Below are positions 17,489 through 26,475 of a stretch of 36,008 nucleotides of DNA, piece after piece. Under the pieces are notes generated by a model that made no database searches, was not told where the DNA came from, and was given only the letters and a program-made list of their open reading frames with translations. Within the stretch, counting starts at the first letter, position 1. Each line of letters starts with the position of its first letter. This DNA comes from an uncultured Neomegalonema sp. (GTDB lineage Bacteria; Pseudomonadota; Alphaproteobacteria; Rhodobacterales; Rhodobacteraceae). The translations under genes and the position numbers were made by a program. The stretch spans positions 1 through 36,008 of the forward strand of contig CALGNO010000255.1 in NCBI GenBank assembly GCA_937958625.1, written 5' to 3'.

Positions 17489-18762
17489 TCGCGCTCGGTC
17501 GCGCCGGTATAAAGCTGGCGCGGGCGGCCAATGCGCTGATCGGGGTCTTCGATCATCTCTTTCCACTGGGCAATCCAGCCGACCGTGCGGGCCAGCGCGA
17601 AGATCGCCGTGAACATCGACGTCGGAAAGCCCATGGCATTCAGCACGATGCCCGAGTAGAAATCGACATTCGGATAGAGGTTCCGCTTGACGAAATACTC
17701 GTCCTCCAGCGCGATTTTCTCAAGCTCCTGCGCGACCTGCAGCGTTGGGTCGTTTTTCACGCCAACCAGTTCGAGCACTTCCTTGGCCGATTGCTGCATC
17801 ACCTTGGCGCGCGGGTCGTAGTTTTTGTAGACCCGGTGGCCAAAGCCCATCAGGCGGAACGGGTCATCCTTGTCCTTCGCGCGGGCAATGTATTCGGGGA
17901 TGCGGCTGACATCGCCGATCTCTTGCAACATATTCAGCGCGGCTTCGTTCGCGCCGCCATGGGCCGGACCCCAGAGGCAGGCAACACCGGCGGCAATACA
18001 GGCAAACGGGTTGGCGTTCGACGACCCGGCCAGACGCACCGTCGAGGTCGAGGCGTTCTGTTCGTGGTCGGCGTGCAGGGTAAAGATACGGTCCATGGCC
18101 TTGGCCATGATCGGGTCAACTTCGTAATTCTCGCATGGCACCGAAAAGCACATATGCATGAAGTTCGACGCGTAATCGAGGTCGTTGCGCGGGTAAACGA
18201 AGGGCTGTCCGATGTGATATTTATAGGCCCAGGCCGCAATGGTCGGCATCTTTGCGACCATACGGATCGACGCGATCTCGCGTTGCAGCGGATCACGAAT
18301 ATCGGTGGAGTCGTGATAGAAGGCTGACAGGGCACCGACGACACCGCACATGATCGACATCGGATGAGCGTCGCGGCGGAAGCCCCTGTAAAAGTTGGTC
18401 ATCTGCTCGTGCAGCATCGTGTGGTTGGTCACGCGATACTCGAAATCTTCCAGCTTCGCCTTGTCGGGCAGCTCGCCATAGAGCAGCAGGTAGCAAACTT
18501 CGAGGAAATGGCTGTCTTCGGCAAGCTGATCAATGGGATAGCCGCGATAGAGAAGCTGGCCAATGTCACCGTCGATATAGGTGATAGCCGACTCGCAGGC
18601 CGCCGTGGACGTAAAGCCGGGGTCGAAGGTGAAATGCCCGGTGTGCTTATAAAGCGGGCGCACGTCGATGACCGATGGGCCCATGCTGCCGTCTGAGATC
18701 GGCATCTCGATAGACTCGTCTCCGACCGTCAGGGTCGCCGTCTTTCCTGTTTCCGTCGTCAT
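17464..18762 (-). CDS. gltA: Citrate synthase
   Basis: A 432-residue type II citrate synthase that condenses acetyl-CoA and oxaloacetate in the TCA cycle. The N-terminal beta-domain ([20 protein letters not shown]) is typical of Gram-negative hexameric enzymes. Active-site motifs are [11 protein letters not shown] (His), [14 protein letters not shown] (His and Arg) and [16 protein letters not shown] (Asp). AAGGAG lies five bases before the ATG. The 77-base leader to gltX contains an inverted repeat GATTA-N3-TAATC (18806-18818) and a GC-rich stem-loop; either might be regulatory, but neither matches a known operator I can name. The 3' end overlaps lpxB and terminates within it. Confidence 0.97.
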   Translation of the reverse strand: MTTETGKTATLTVGDESIEMPISDGSMGPSVIDVRPLYKHTGHFTFDPGFTSTAACESAITYIDGDIGQLLYRGYPIDQLAEDSHFLEVCYLLLYGELPDKAKLEDFEYRVTNHTMLHEQMTNFYRGFRRDAHPMSIMCGVVGALSAFYHDSTDIRDPLQREIASIRMVAKMPTIAAWAYKYHIGQPFVYPRNDLDYASNFMHMCFSVPCENYEVDPIMAKAMDRIFTLHADHEQNASTSTVRLAGSSNANPFACIAAGVACLWGPAHGGANEAALNMLQEIGDVSRIPEYIARAKDKDDPFRLMGFGHRVYKNYDPRAKVMQQSAKEVLELVGVKNDPTLQVAQELEKIALEDEYFVKRNLYPNVDFYSGIVLNAMGFPTSMFTAIFALARTVGWIAQWKEMIEDPDQRIGRPRQLYTGATERDYVPVEKR

Positions 18763-18839
18763 GCAGGCTCCTTCAAATGGCGGCGCGCCCGGGGCGCTCT
18801 GCCTTGATTATTCTAATCAGACTTTTCGGGCGATGCCCG

Positions 18840-20276
18840 TCAGGTCGGAGTTTGATCGCTGATCCGTGCCAGCGTTTCATCCCGCCCCAGCGTCACCATG
18901 ACATCGTAGATACCCGGTGAAATCGTTCGCCCGGTTAATGCCACGCGGAGAGGTTGGGCAACTTTTCCGAGTTTTAATTCACGATTTTCCGCAAATGTTT
19001 TGGTAATCGCCTCAAGCTGTTCGGTGGACCAGTCTGTAGCTTCCCGCAGGTGCGAAGTCAATTCACCAAGGGTTTTGCGGGTGTCATCGGTCAGGTGTTT
19101 GCTGGCTTTTTCTTCGATATTCAAGGGGCGAGACGCAAAGATATATCCAGCAGTATCAAGTAGTTCGTTGAGCGTCTTCGCTCGATCTTTCAGACCAGGC
19201 ATTGCTCCCGTCAGATCGGTGATTTCCTGTTCGGTAAGGGGGCGATCCTCCCGCGCTGCAAAACGCTCGGCACAGGCTTCGACCAGTCGCGCATCGGTTG
19301 CGGCGCGGATGTGCTGGCCGTTGAGATTCTCCAGCTTGTCGAAATCGAACCGCGCGGCGGACTTGCCGACCGCATCGAGGCCGAACCATTCAATGGCCTG
19401 TTCGGTGGTGAAAAACTCTTCATCGCCATGGGACCAGCTGAGTCGGGCGAGATAGTTGCGCATTGCTTCCGGCAGATAGCCCATGTCGCGATAGGCCTCG
19501 ACGCCCAGCGCCCCGTGCCGTTTCGACAGCTTTGCGCCGTCCGGTCCGTGAATCAGCGGGATATGGGCGAAAATCGGCGTGTCCCAGCCAAGGCCCTTGT
19601 AGATCAGGGTCTGGCGGGCCGCGTTGGTCAGGTGGTCGTCGCCCCGGATGACATGGGTTACGCCCATTTCGTGATCGTCCACCACAACCGCCAGCATATA
19701 GGTCGGCACCCCGTCCGAGCGCAGCAGGATCAGGTCGTCGAGTTGGTCATTGCCCCATGTAACAGTGCCTTGCACCTGATCCTCGACCACGGTCTCGCCC
19801 TCGCGCGGGGCCTTGAGGCGCACGGCGTAAGGGGCGTCGACGGGCCAGTCAGCCTCGGTTTTGTCGCGCCACGGGCTGTCGAAGCGGGGCGGGCGCTTTT
19901 CGGCCTTCGCCTGCTCGCGGGCGGCGTTGATCTCTTCTTTCGTGGCATAGCAGCGATAGGCGCTGCCATTCTCCAGCATCTGGCGGGCGGCCTCGGCATG
20001 GCGGTCGATGCGGGAAAACTGGCTGACCGCTTCACCATCCCAGTCGAGACCCATCCATTTAAGGCCTTCGAAGATTGCCTCGGTCGCCTCGGGGGTCGAG
20101 CGGGCGCGGTCGGTATCCTCGATGCGCAGCAGGAACTTGCCGTCGTGGTGCCGTGCGAACAGCCAGTTGAACAGCGCCGTCCGTGCCCCGCCGATATGAA
20201 GAAAGCCGGTCGGCGAGGGCGCAAAGCGCGTGACGACCGGACGGGTTTCGGTGGCATCGGCGGCGGGAGCGGTCAT
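18840..20276 (-). CDS. gltX: Glutamyl-tRNA synthetase
   Basis: A 478-residue class I aminoacyl-tRNA synthetase that charges tRNA with glutamate. The HIGH-type motif is [20 protein letters not shown], and the KMSKS-type motif is [10 protein letters not shown]. Further markers are [11 protein letters not shown] and [15 protein letters not shown], and the C-terminal helical anticodon-binding domain is complete. The ATG at 20276 matches the family start; upstream in-frame extensions run into the divergent comEC. The start lies only 4 bases from the comEC start, so each promoter must sit inside the other gene. gltA lies 77 bases downstream on the same strand. A short CGGGC-ATC-GCCCG hairpin follows the gltX stop but has no T-run. 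Confidence 0.96.
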   Translation of the reverse strand: MTAPAADATETRPVVTRFAPSPTGFLHIGGARTALFNWLFARHHDGKFLLRIEDTDRARSTPEATEAIFEGLKWMGLDWDGEAVSQFSRIDRHAEAARQMLENGSAYRCYATKEEINAAREQAKAEKRPPRFDSPWRDKTEADWPVDAPYAVRLKAPREGETVVEDQVQGTVTWGNDQLDDLILLRSDGVPTYMLAVVVDDHEMGVTHVIRGDDHLTNAARQTLIYKGLGWDTPIFAHIPLIHGPDGAKLSKRHGALGVEAYRDMGYLPEAMRNYLARLSWSHGDEEFFTTEQAIEWFGLDAVGKSAARFDFDKLENLNGQHIRAATDARLVEACAERFAAREDRPLTEQEITDLTGAMPGLKDRAKTLNELLDTAGYIFASRPLNIEEKASKHLTDDTRKTLGELTSHLREATDWSTEQLEAITKTFAENRELKLGKVAQPLRVALTGRTISPGIYDVMVTLGRDETLARISDQTPT

Positions 20277-20280
20277 AGTG

Positions 20281-22383
20281 ATGATCCTGAACAGGCGGTT
20301 TGCGGGCGCAAACGGGGTCGGGGGCGTTATGGCCGAGGGGGATGGCCTCGTAAAGCGGATATGGGCCGCGCAACAGCGGCGCTTTGCCCTGTGGGCACCG
20401 GTTCTGATCGGCATCGGAGTCTGGGCGCGAATCGAGGGCGGCGTGGGGTCGGTGCCCGCGCTCTGGGCGGTGAGCGTTCTGGCCATCGGCGTTCTGATCG
20501 CCCTTCACCGATGGCGCGATACCGCTCTTGCCGTGGTCATTGGCATGATCTTGCTGGTCGCGGCGGGCTATGGCGCGGCGTCCTTGCGTATTGCGTTGGT
20601 CGACGCGCCGGTGTTGCACGACGGATTCGAGGGGGCGGTGACGGGCCGGATCGTGGCGCTCGACCGGTCGCGATCCGATGCGCCGCGGGTGGTGCTGGAC
20701 CGGCTGACCCTCGCGGGCGTTCATCCGTCGGCGGTGCCGAAAACCGTGCGTGTCACCTTGGTCGATGCGCGAGATGCGCCGGAAATCGGGGCGGTTATAT
20801 CGGTGCGCGCGAGTCTCGGTCCCCCGAGCGGGCCTGCTGCGCCCGGTGGCTTCGACTTCTCGCGACGGGCGTTCTTCCTCGGGATCGGGGCGGTCGGCTA
20901 TGCGCGTGGAGGGGTTCGGGTCGTTGAGGCTGCGGACAGTTCGGCCCTGTGGCTCTGGCGGTTGCGGTCCGAGATTGCCGATGGGTTGCGGCAGCGGATC
21001 GGCGAGGATCGGGGCGCGGTGGCGGCGGCCCTGATCGTCGGGGATCGGTCGGGTATTTCAGACGAGACCACCGAGGCGTTACGCGATTCGGGGCTGGCGC
21101 ATCTGCTGGCGATTTCGGGGTTGCATATCGGGCTTATGAGCGCGCTCAGCTTTTGGATCGTGCGAGCCGCCCTCGCCTTGATGCCGGTCTTTGCGAGCCG
21201 GATGCCGATTCGGAAGATTGCGGCAGTGGCCGGGTTGCTGGCGGCGGCGGCGTATCTGGCGCTGGCGGGGTTCGGGATTGCGACCCAGCGGGCTTTTATC
21301 ATGGCGGCGGTTGCTTTTGGCGCGATCTTGCTGGACAGGCCAGCGGTCACGGCACGCGGACTGGCGGCGGCGGCGTGTCTGGTGCTGTTGTTTCGGCCTG
21401 AGAGTCTGTTTCAGGCCGGATTCCAGATGTCTTTCGCTGCCGTTGCCGCCTTGGTTGCCGGATACGAGGCGATGCGGCCCTTTTGGCAAGAGCGTGCGGG
21501 GCCGAAGACTCTGCGCCAGCGGTTCGTCACCGGGCTGGTCGCGACCGTCGTGACCAGTGTTGTCGCGGGGCTGGCGACGGCTCCGTTTGCGGCGTGGCAT
21601 TTCAATCGGCTTGTCGCGTATGGCCTTGCGGCAAATGTGCTCGCGACGCCGGTGATGGGCCTGTGGATCATGCCCGCGATCATTGTCAGTGCTGTACTTG
21701 TTCCCTTTGGTCTTGAGGGCATTGGTCTCGCGGTTTTGGCGGAGGGCATCGGCTATGTGCTTGCCGTCAGTGAGACCGTTGCGGGATGGGAGGGCGCGGC
21801 GATGTCGGTTCCGGGAGGCACGCCTGTGTCGCTTGCGCTGGTCGTGTTTGGCGGTTTGTGGCTGGTGATCTGGCGCGGATGGTTGCGCCTTGCTGCCATC
21901 CTGCCGATTTTAGCGGGGCTGTCTCTTTGGGCGGCGACGCCAAAGCCGGATCTGATGATTGCCGAGCGTGCGCAGTTGATCGGTGGACGGACCGCCGAAG
22001 GCGCGCTCTGGATCAGCCGCGAGAAGAAGTCGGGCTATGTCGCCGAGACATGGTTGCGCCGGGATGGGGATGCCGAGACGGAGCAGGCCGATGCCTATGC
22101 GCGCCGTCGCTGGCGCTGTGGTCGCGAGACATGTGAGGGAGAGACGACGGGCGGTGTCGGCGTTATCTTGCTGCGCAGGCAAAGCGCGAGCCTTGATAGG
22201 GAGGACTGCCGCGCCCGACGCATCATCATTGCGCCGCGCGCATTTCTGGAAGCCGCTCCGGTGGATGAGTGCACGATCATTGATCGCCGCATTCTTGATG
22301 GCGCGAGTTCCGTCGCTGTTACCTTTCAAAGTGAAGGCCCGCCCCGCATCGCGGTGGCAAGGCCCTCTTCACTGGGTCAGTAA
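20281..22383 (+). CDS. comEC: ComEC/Rec2-family DNA uptake channel, without metallo-beta-lactamase domain
   Basis: About 700 residues, a polytopic inner-membrane protein related to the competence channel that moves single-stranded DNA into the cytoplasm. The N-terminal DUF4131-like OB region ([25 protein letters not shown]) and the Competence domain ([39 protein letters not shown], then [13 protein letters not shown] and [15 protein letters not shown]) are clear. The C-terminus has only a short degenerate domain (about 130 residues) with no DVGQG or HxHxDH nuclease/lactamase motif, as in many alphaproteobacterial relatives. Start choice: ATG 20281 (or adjacent GTG 20278) has GGGAG upstream; ATG 20329 is an alternative. 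The 3' end overlaps lexA by seven bases. Confidence 0.9.
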   Translation: MILNRRFAGANGVGGVMAEGDGLVKRIWAAQQRRFALWAPVLIGIGVWARIEGGVGSVPALWAVSVLAIGVLIALHRWRDTALAVVIGMILLVAAGYGAASLRIALVDAPVLHDGFEGAVTGRIVALDRSRSDAPRVVLDRLTLAGVHPSAVPKTVRVTLVDARDAPEIGAVISVRASLGPPSGPAAPGGFDFSRRAFFLGIGAVGYARGGVRVVEAADSSALWLWRLRSEIADGLRQRIGEDRGAVAAALIVGDRSGISDETTEALRDSGLAHLLAISGLHIGLMSALSFWIVRAALALMPVFASRMPIRKIAAVAGLLAAAAYLALAGFGIATQRAFIMAAVAFGAILLDRPAVTARGLAAAACLVLLFRPESLFQAGFQMSFAAVAALVAGYEAMRPFWQERAGPKTLRQRFVTGLVATVVTSVVAGLATAPFAAWHFNRLVAYGLAANVLATPVMGLWIMPAIIVSAVLVPFGLEGIGLAVLAEGIGYVLAVSETVAGWEGAAMSVPGGTPVSLALVVFGGLWLVIWRGWLRLAAILPILAGLSLWAATPKPDLMIAERAQLIGGRTAEGALWISREKKSGYVAETWLRRDGDAETEQADAYARRRWRCGRETCEGETTGGVGVILLRRQSASLDREDCRARRIIIAPRAFLEAAPVDECTIIDRRILDGASSVAVTFQSEGPPRIAVARPSSLGQ
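22330..22373. terminator. Imperfect inverted repeat at the comEC/lexA convergent ends
   Basis: AGTGAAGGCC at 22330-22339 pairs with GGCC(CT)CTTCACT at 22361-22373, with a two-base bulge and a loop of about 21 bases. It lies in the last codons of comEC and just past the lexA stop. No T-run follows, so termination is only a positional guess. Confidence 0.3.
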
Positions 22384-23084
22384 CTGCGCAGCAAGGCGAC
22401 AAGCTTACCTTGGATCGTCACCGCTCCCGGCCCATAAATCTGGGTTTCGTATTCGGGATTCTCGGCCTCCAGCGCAATCGACTTGCCCTTCATGCGCAGG
22501 GTTTTGAGGGTCGCCTTGTTCTCTTCGTGGATATAGGCCACGACAATCTCGCCCGACCGAGCGGTATCGCATCGCTGCACGACGATGGTGTCGCCGTCAT
22601 TGATGCCAACACCGGTCATCGAGTCGCCGTCGACGCTGAGGGCATAGTGCTCGCCGGAGGCGGGCATATAAGCCGCCGGGAAGTGCAGGGTGTCGGCATG
22701 GGCTTCGGTTGCCTCGATCGGGATACCGGCGGCGACCTTGTTCATCATCGGCACTTCGCGGAACTCGCCCGCATTGCTGACGGCGCGCTCAGGCTGTTGC
22801 GGTGCCGCTCGGCCCCGTCCGCCCTCGATCACATTGGGTCGGAAGCCGCCCGATGCGCGCGCGGCGGCATTTTCAGGCAGTTTCAGCACCTCAAGCGCCC
22901 GGGCGCGGTGGGGAAGGCGACGCAGAAAGCCGCGTTCTTCCAGCGCGGTAATCAGGCGATGGATGCCGGATTTTGACTTCAGACCCAAAGCCTCTTTCAT
23001 TTCATCGAAAGACGGGGAAATCCCCGTGGCCTGAATGCGTTCGTCAATGAAGGTCAGTAATTCGTGCTGCTTTTTCGTGAGCAT
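22377..23084 (-). CDS. lexA: SOS repressor LexA
   Basis: A 235-residue transcriptional repressor with latent self-cleavage activity, inactivated through RecA filaments on DNA damage. The winged-helix N-domain begins [17 protein letters not shown], with recognition region [23 protein letters not shown]. The Ala119-Gly120 cleavage site lies in VAAGIPIEA, the catalytic Ser155 in DGDSMTG and Lys194 in KATLKTL, all intact. The ATG at 23084 has GGGAG upstream; a longer in-frame start at 23153 would cover the SOS promoter and is rejected. Autoregulation is supported by the SOS box at 23125-23139. The linker (about residues 72-108) is longer than in E. coli LexA, as is usual in alphaproteobacteria. 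Confidence 0.97.
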   Translation of the reverse strand: MLTKKQHELLTFIDERIQATGISPSFDEMKEALGLKSKSGIHRLITALEERGFLRRLPHRARALEVLKLPENAAARASGGFRPNVIEGGRGRAAPQQPERAVSNAGEFREVPMMNKVAAGIPIEATEAHADTLHFPAAYMPASGEHYALSVDGDSMTGVGINDGDTIVVQRCDTARSGEIVVAYIHEENKATLKTLRMKGKSIALEAENPEYETQIYGPGAVTIQGKLVALLRSY

Positions 23085-23124
23085 TTGGGGCGTCTCCCGC
23101 CAAGTTACGTTCTTTACGCCATTC

Positions 23125-23139
23125 GTTCTATTTAAGTTC
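23125..23139 (-). promoter_or_regulatory. SOS box (LexA operator)
   Basis: The plus strand reads GTTC-TATTTAA-GTTC, an exact match to the alphaproteobacterial LexA operator GTTC-N7-GTTC. It lies 41-55 bases upstream of the lexA start and overlaps the -10 element and spacer of the predicted promoter, so LexA binding should block its own transcription. Confidence 0.88.
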
Positions 23140-23153
23140 CTGACTTGTGTCAA
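23125..23153 (-). promoter_or_regulatory. lexA sigma70-type promoter
   Basis: On the minus strand TTGACA (23153-23148) is separated by 17 bases from TAGAAC (23130-23125), giving a 6/6 -35 and 4/6 -10 match. The -10 coincides with one half-site of the SOS box. Confidence 0.75.
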
Positions 23154-23191
23154 GAAGACTTATGAAACGAAAAAAGAACGCAATTTCAGGC

Positions 23192-23683
23192 TTACGCGGC
23201 GGGCACTAAGCGGGCGCGGCCCCGGTTTGGCGTTTGTACGAAAACGCGCTGTCCGACGGCCAGCGGGCGGTCGCCCTGAACGATTGTGACGAGCGCGCCG
23301 TCATCGAGGCGCACGATATACTCGACGGCTGTTTGGCGGCTTACGTCGCGCTCGATTGCTGCCCCGATCAAACCACCGATCAAGGCACCGCCGACGGCCC
23401 CGAGGGCGGAGGCGGCGCTGGTGTAGCGGTGGCGGTGGCCGCGATGGCTGTAGCTGCTCGGGCCGATCTGTGCGCCCGCGATGCCGCCCGCCAGTGCACC
23501 AACCGTTGCACCGATGCCGGTGCCGCCGGGGGAGGAGACCTCGACCGGCCTCGCGCCCGCCACGGTGCCCATTTCGGTATAGGCGGCGGCGCCGACTTCA
23601 TAGGGACCGTAGACATCGGGGCTGGTCTGGGCACAGCCGCCAAGCACAAGGGCCGTTGCGGCGGCGAGGATGATCGAACGCAT
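23192..23683 (-). CDS. Glycine-zipper outer-membrane lipoprotein (SlyB/17 kDa antigen-like)
   Basis: A 163-residue lipoprotein. The signal peptide ends in the lipobox LGGC (Cys17). Two glycine-zipper segments form a hairpin of small-residue membrane helices: GTGIGATVGALAGGIAGAQIG and ALGAVGGALIGGLIGAAI, separated by a His/Arg/Tyr-rich loop (SYSHRGHRHRYTS). The C-terminal domain (VEYIVRLDDGALVTIVQGD, then VGQRVFVQTPNRGRARLVP) is the usual SlyB-like beta part. Such proteins stabilise the outer membrane or serve as surface antigens. AGGAG lies about six bases before the ATG. A -10-like TATACT lies at 23714-23709 on the minus strand, without a clear -35. It lies 73 bases after kdsA on the same strand. 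Confidence 0.87.
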   Translation of the reverse strand: MRSIILAAATALVLGGCAQTSPDVYGPYEVGAAAYTEMGTVAGARPVEVSSPGGTGIGATVGALAGGIAGAQIGPSSYSHRGHRHRYTSAASALGAVGGALIGGLIGAAIERDVSRQTAVEYIVRLDDGALVTIVQGDRPLAVGQRVFVQTPNRGRARLVPAA

Positions 23684-23756
23684 GGCGGTTCTCCTGTTGA
23701 TCGTTGGCAGTATAGTCTTGGATGCAAAAAGGAAAAAGCTGAAACCTTGCGAGGCG

Positions 23757-24563
23757 TTACAACCCTTTGGCCAGTGTGTCGAAGGCTTGCAGCGTCTCCA
23801 GCACGCCGCGCATTCGGTCCAGCGGGATCATGTTCGGGCCGTCCGAGGGCGCATTGTCGGGGTCTTGGTGGGTCTCCATGAATACCGCCGCGACGCCGAG
23901 ACTGACTGCACAGCGCGCCAGCAGGGGGGCCATCTCGCGGTCGCCGCCGGATGAAGCGCCCTGGCCGCCGGGTTGCTGCACCGAATGGGTCGCGTCGAAG
24001 ACGACGGGGCAGGCGCATTGTGCCTTCATCGTCGGGATCGAGCGCATATCGGCGACCAGCGTGTTATAGCCGAAGGACACCCCACGCTCGGTGGCCCAGA
24101 CCGCGTCATTGCCCGCCTCGCGGACCTTGTTGACGACGTTCTTCATGTCCCATGGCGCAAGGAACTGGCCTTTTTTGACGTTGACGACTTTGCCGGTTTT
24201 CGCGGCGGCGACCAGCAAGTCGGTCTGACGGCAGAGAAAGGCGGGGATTTGCAGGACATCGACGACCTCGGCAACCGGCGCGCAATGGCCGACCTCGTGA
24301 ACATCGGTGATGCAGGGCAGGCCAAGGCTGTCGCGGATTTCGGCGAAGACGGGCAGGGCACCCTCCAGCCCGATGCCTCGGGTGCCGTGGATCGAGGTGC
24401 GGTTGGCCTTGTCGTAGCTGGCCTTGAAGATCAGCGGGATGCCGAGATCGGCGCACAGGGCCTTTAACTCGGTTGCCATCATCATCGCATGGTCGCGGGT
24501 CTCCATCTGACAAGGACCGGCGATCAGGGTGAAGGGCGCGTCGTTGGCGATCTGGGGCAGCAT
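23757..24563 (-). CDS. kdsA: 3-deoxy-8-phosphooctulonate synthase (Kdo-8-P synthase)
   Basis: A 268-residue TIM-barrel enzyme that condenses phosphoenolpyruvate and arabinose 5-phosphate to Kdo-8-phosphate for the LPS inner core. Motifs are LIAGPCQMETRDHA, FKASYDKANRTS, GLPCITDVHEV, VKKGQFLAPWDMKNV, VFDATHSVQQPGGQG and METHQDPDNAPSDGPNM. The retained Cys in GPCQMET and CxxH-free context do not by themselves decide metal dependence. The ATG at 24563 has GAGGA upstream; a longer in-frame start at 24635 would overlap the upstream DDAH gene. kdsA complements lpxA/I/B in the same window, though it lies in a separate minus-strand unit rather than beside pyrG and eno. Confidence 0.96.
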   Translation of the reverse strand: MLPQIANDAPFTLIAGPCQMETRDHAMMMATELKALCADLGIPLIFKASYDKANRTSIHGTRGIGLEGALPVFAEIRDSLGLPCITDVHEVGHCAPVAEVVDVLQIPAFLCRQTDLLVAAAKTGKVVNVKKGQFLAPWDMKNVVNKVREAGNDAVWATERGVSFGYNTLVADMRSIPTMKAQCACPVVFDATHSVQQPGGQGASSGGDREMAPLLARCAVSLGVAAVFMETHQDPDNAPSDGPNMIPLDRMRGVLETLQAFDTLAKGL

Positions 24564-24601
24564 GGCGGGTTCCTCGGGTTGCGCGGTACGCGATGGATCA
24601 A

Positions 24602-25390
24602 TCAGGGGCTTGGCGTAAACCGAAGGCTGAGGCAAGACATGCCGCCGTCGATCATCGCGGCTTGCTCATTGGGCAGTTCGGCGAGGGTATAGCCTTTGCT
24701 CCGCAGCATGTCGGCGGTTTGCGGAAATCCGCGCGGAAACAGCACCACATCGTTGAACCGGACGCAGTTGGCGCAGGCCTCTTCGCCCTCGGCGGTGTGC
24801 AATACGCGGTAACCCTCGAAGCATCCGCTGGCGGCAAGGCGCGGGGTGGCGAGGATGGTGTCAGCGTCGAGCAATCCGCAATCGGTCTTGAAGTGCAGCA
24901 CGTCCGGCGGCGTTTGCAGCACGCGGACGGTGTGACCCCAATCGGCCACCGCCTCTCGCAGGCTTTCGACGCCCTCGGCATCGGTGCGCGCGGAGAGGCC
25001 GACGAGAATTTCGCGGTCGGTGACCAGAATGTCGCCGCCCTCGATATGGCCGTGCTCGATAGTGCGAATATCGCCGTAGAATTCCGCGAGGCTCGGGGCC
25101 ATTGCTGCCGCTTCGCCCAGCCGCGACGGAGCACCGGGGCGCATCACCACTGCGCCTTCAGGCAGGCAGAGGGCGGCATCCTCGACGAAGACGGAGTCGG
25201 GGAAGTCATCGAGGGCGGGTAGCTCGTGTACCGTTGCCCCCGCCGCGCGCAGGGCAGCGACATAGTGCGCATGGTCCTCGGCGAACTGTGCCGCGTCCGG
25301 GTCGCCCACATCTTCGGCCCGCAATCCGGCGGTGACCGCTGGCGAGGGGTGGCGGGTGATGGCGTGGGTGAAGGTGAAACATTTGCTCAT
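24602..25390 (-). CDS. Dimethylarginine dimethylaminohydrolase (DDAH) family protein
   Basis: A 262-residue pentein-fold amidinotransferase-superfamily enzyme. DDAH hydrolyses N-omega-methylated arginines to citrulline and methylamines. The start FTFTHAITRHPSPAVTAGL, substrate segment DDFPDSVFVEDAAL, EGGDILVTDREILVGLSARTDAEG, catalytic His166 in DVLHFKTDCG and catalytic Cys253 in GGMSCLSLRF fit DDAH rather than arginine deiminase. No clear ribosome-binding site precedes the ATG at 25390. It ends 38 bases before kdsA and diverges from the moxR-bat operon. No arginine genes are nearby, so its role (methylarginine use or detoxification) is inferred from family only. Confidence 0.88.
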   Translation of the reverse strand: MSKCFTFTHAITRHPSPAVTAGLRAEDVGDPDAAQFAEDHAHYVAALRAAGATVHELPALDDFPDSVFVEDAALCLPEGAVVMRPGAPSRLGEAAAMAPSLAEFYGDIRTIEHGHIEGGDILVTDREILVGLSARTDAEGVESLREAVADWGHTVRVLQTPPDVLHFKTDCGLLDADTILATPRLAASGCFEGYRVLHTAEGEEACANCVRFNDVVLFPRGFPQTADMLRSKGYTLAELPNEQAAMIDGGMSCLSLRFTPSP

Positions 25391-25497
25391 GGTGTCGTTC
25401 AAGCACAGGGGCGGCCCTGCGCCAAGGGGTCGCTCGGGGCTTGTCGATTCTGCGGCCTTGGGACAAGGTGAAGAAATCGCCATGGCAAGGATGTCTT

Positions 25498-26475
25498 ATG
25501 CTCGACGAAGCAAGCACTCCCGAAACACCCGAACAACAACGGTTTGCGGCGCTGGCGCGGTCGGTGGAGGCGGGGTTGATAGGGCGGCAACCGCTGGTCG
25601 AAAAGCTGTTGGTCGGGTTGGTCACGGGCGGCCATATGCTGATCGAGGGCGTGCCGGGGCTGGCCAAGACCCGCGCGGTCAAGCTGCTCGCCGGGGGGCT
25701 TGATGCTTCTTTTGCGCGTATTCAATGCACGCCTGATCTGATGCCATCCGACCTGACCGGAACGTCGGTTTTCCGTCCGGGGCAGGGGGATTTCGAATTT
25801 GTCGAAGGGCCGATCTTTCACGGGCTGGTACTGGTCGATGAGATCAATCGGGCACCGCCAAAGGTCCAGTCGGCCTTGTTGGAGGCCATGGGCGAGGGGC
25901 AGGTGACGGTTGCGGGGCAGACCTATGGCCTGCCCGACCCGTTCATGGTCGTGGCGACGCAGAACCCCATCGAACATGAGGGCACATTTCCGTTGCCCGA
26001 GGCGCAGCTTGACCGGTTCATGCTGCACAGTGTTGTCACGCCGCCGGGGCCGGAGGATGAGCGTGCGATCCTCGATCTGGTTGAGCAAGAGGCGATTGGC
26101 GGCGAAGCGGATGCGCCGATGCCGCTCTCGACCGCCGATGTTCTGGCGGCGCGCAAGGCGGTGGCGAATGTCCACGTCTCGCCCGCACTCAAGGACTATA
26201 TCGTGCGCCTCGTGACAGCCACCCGTGGCGGTGACGCGGAGATTTCTGCGCTGGTCGAGCATCCGGTCTCGCCGCGCGGTACGCTGTCACTGGCCGCCGG
26301 AGCGCGGGCGCTGGCGTGGCTGCGCGGGCGCGATTATGCGACGCCGGAGGATGTGCGCGAGCTGGCTCCTGACGCTCTGTCGCACCGACTGATCCTGACA
26401 TGGCGCGCCAGTGCCGATGGTGAGACGCCGCGCGGGGTCGTGGATCGCCTGCTGACAAAAATCGAAGCCTTGTGA
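25498..26475 (+). CDS. MoxR-family AAA+ ATPase
   Basis: A 325-residue AAA+ chaperone-like ATPase that usually acts with VWA-domain proteins on membrane or periplasmic complexes. Walker A is GVPGLAKT (residues 51-58) and Walker B VLVDEIN (111-117). The MoxR-typical GEGQVTVAGQTYGLPDPFMVVATQNPIE sensor region and the C-terminal lid with YATPEDVRELAPDALSHRL follow. AAGGA lies six bases before the ATG. It is the first gene of a seven-gene Bat operon; the next gene starts inside its stop codon. The promoter must lie in the 107-base gap to the divergent DDAH gene. Confidence 0.93.
   Translation: MLDEASTPETPEQQRFAALARSVEAGLIGRQPLVEKLLVGLVTGGHMLIEGVPGLAKTRAVKLLAGGLDASFARIQCTPDLMPSDLTGTSVFRPGQGDFEFVEGPIFHGLVLVDEINRAPPKVQSALLEAMGEGQVTVAGQTYGLPDPFMVVATQNPIEHEGTFPLPEAQLDRFMLHSVVTPPGPEDERAILDLVEQEAIGGEADAPMPLSTADVLAARKAVANVHVSPALKDYIVRLVTATRGGDAEISALVEHPVSPRGTLSLAAGARALAWLRGRDYATPEDVRELAPDALSHRLILTWRASADGETPRGVVDRLLTKIEAL

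Noticed and set aside
19311-20927. Long plus-strand open frame of about 538 codons
   Set aside because: It is antisense to gltX and then out of frame with comEC; no family features, while both of those genes have clear motifs.
22377-23153. Longer LexA starting at 23153
   Set aside because: The 23 extra residues would be encoded by the promoter and SOS box; ATG 23084 has a ribosome-binding site and matches the family start.
23234-23881. Plus-strand frame over the glycine-zipper lipoprotein
   Set aside because: Mirror of the Gly/Ala-rich minus-strand gene, which has a lipobox and AGGAG ribosome-binding site.
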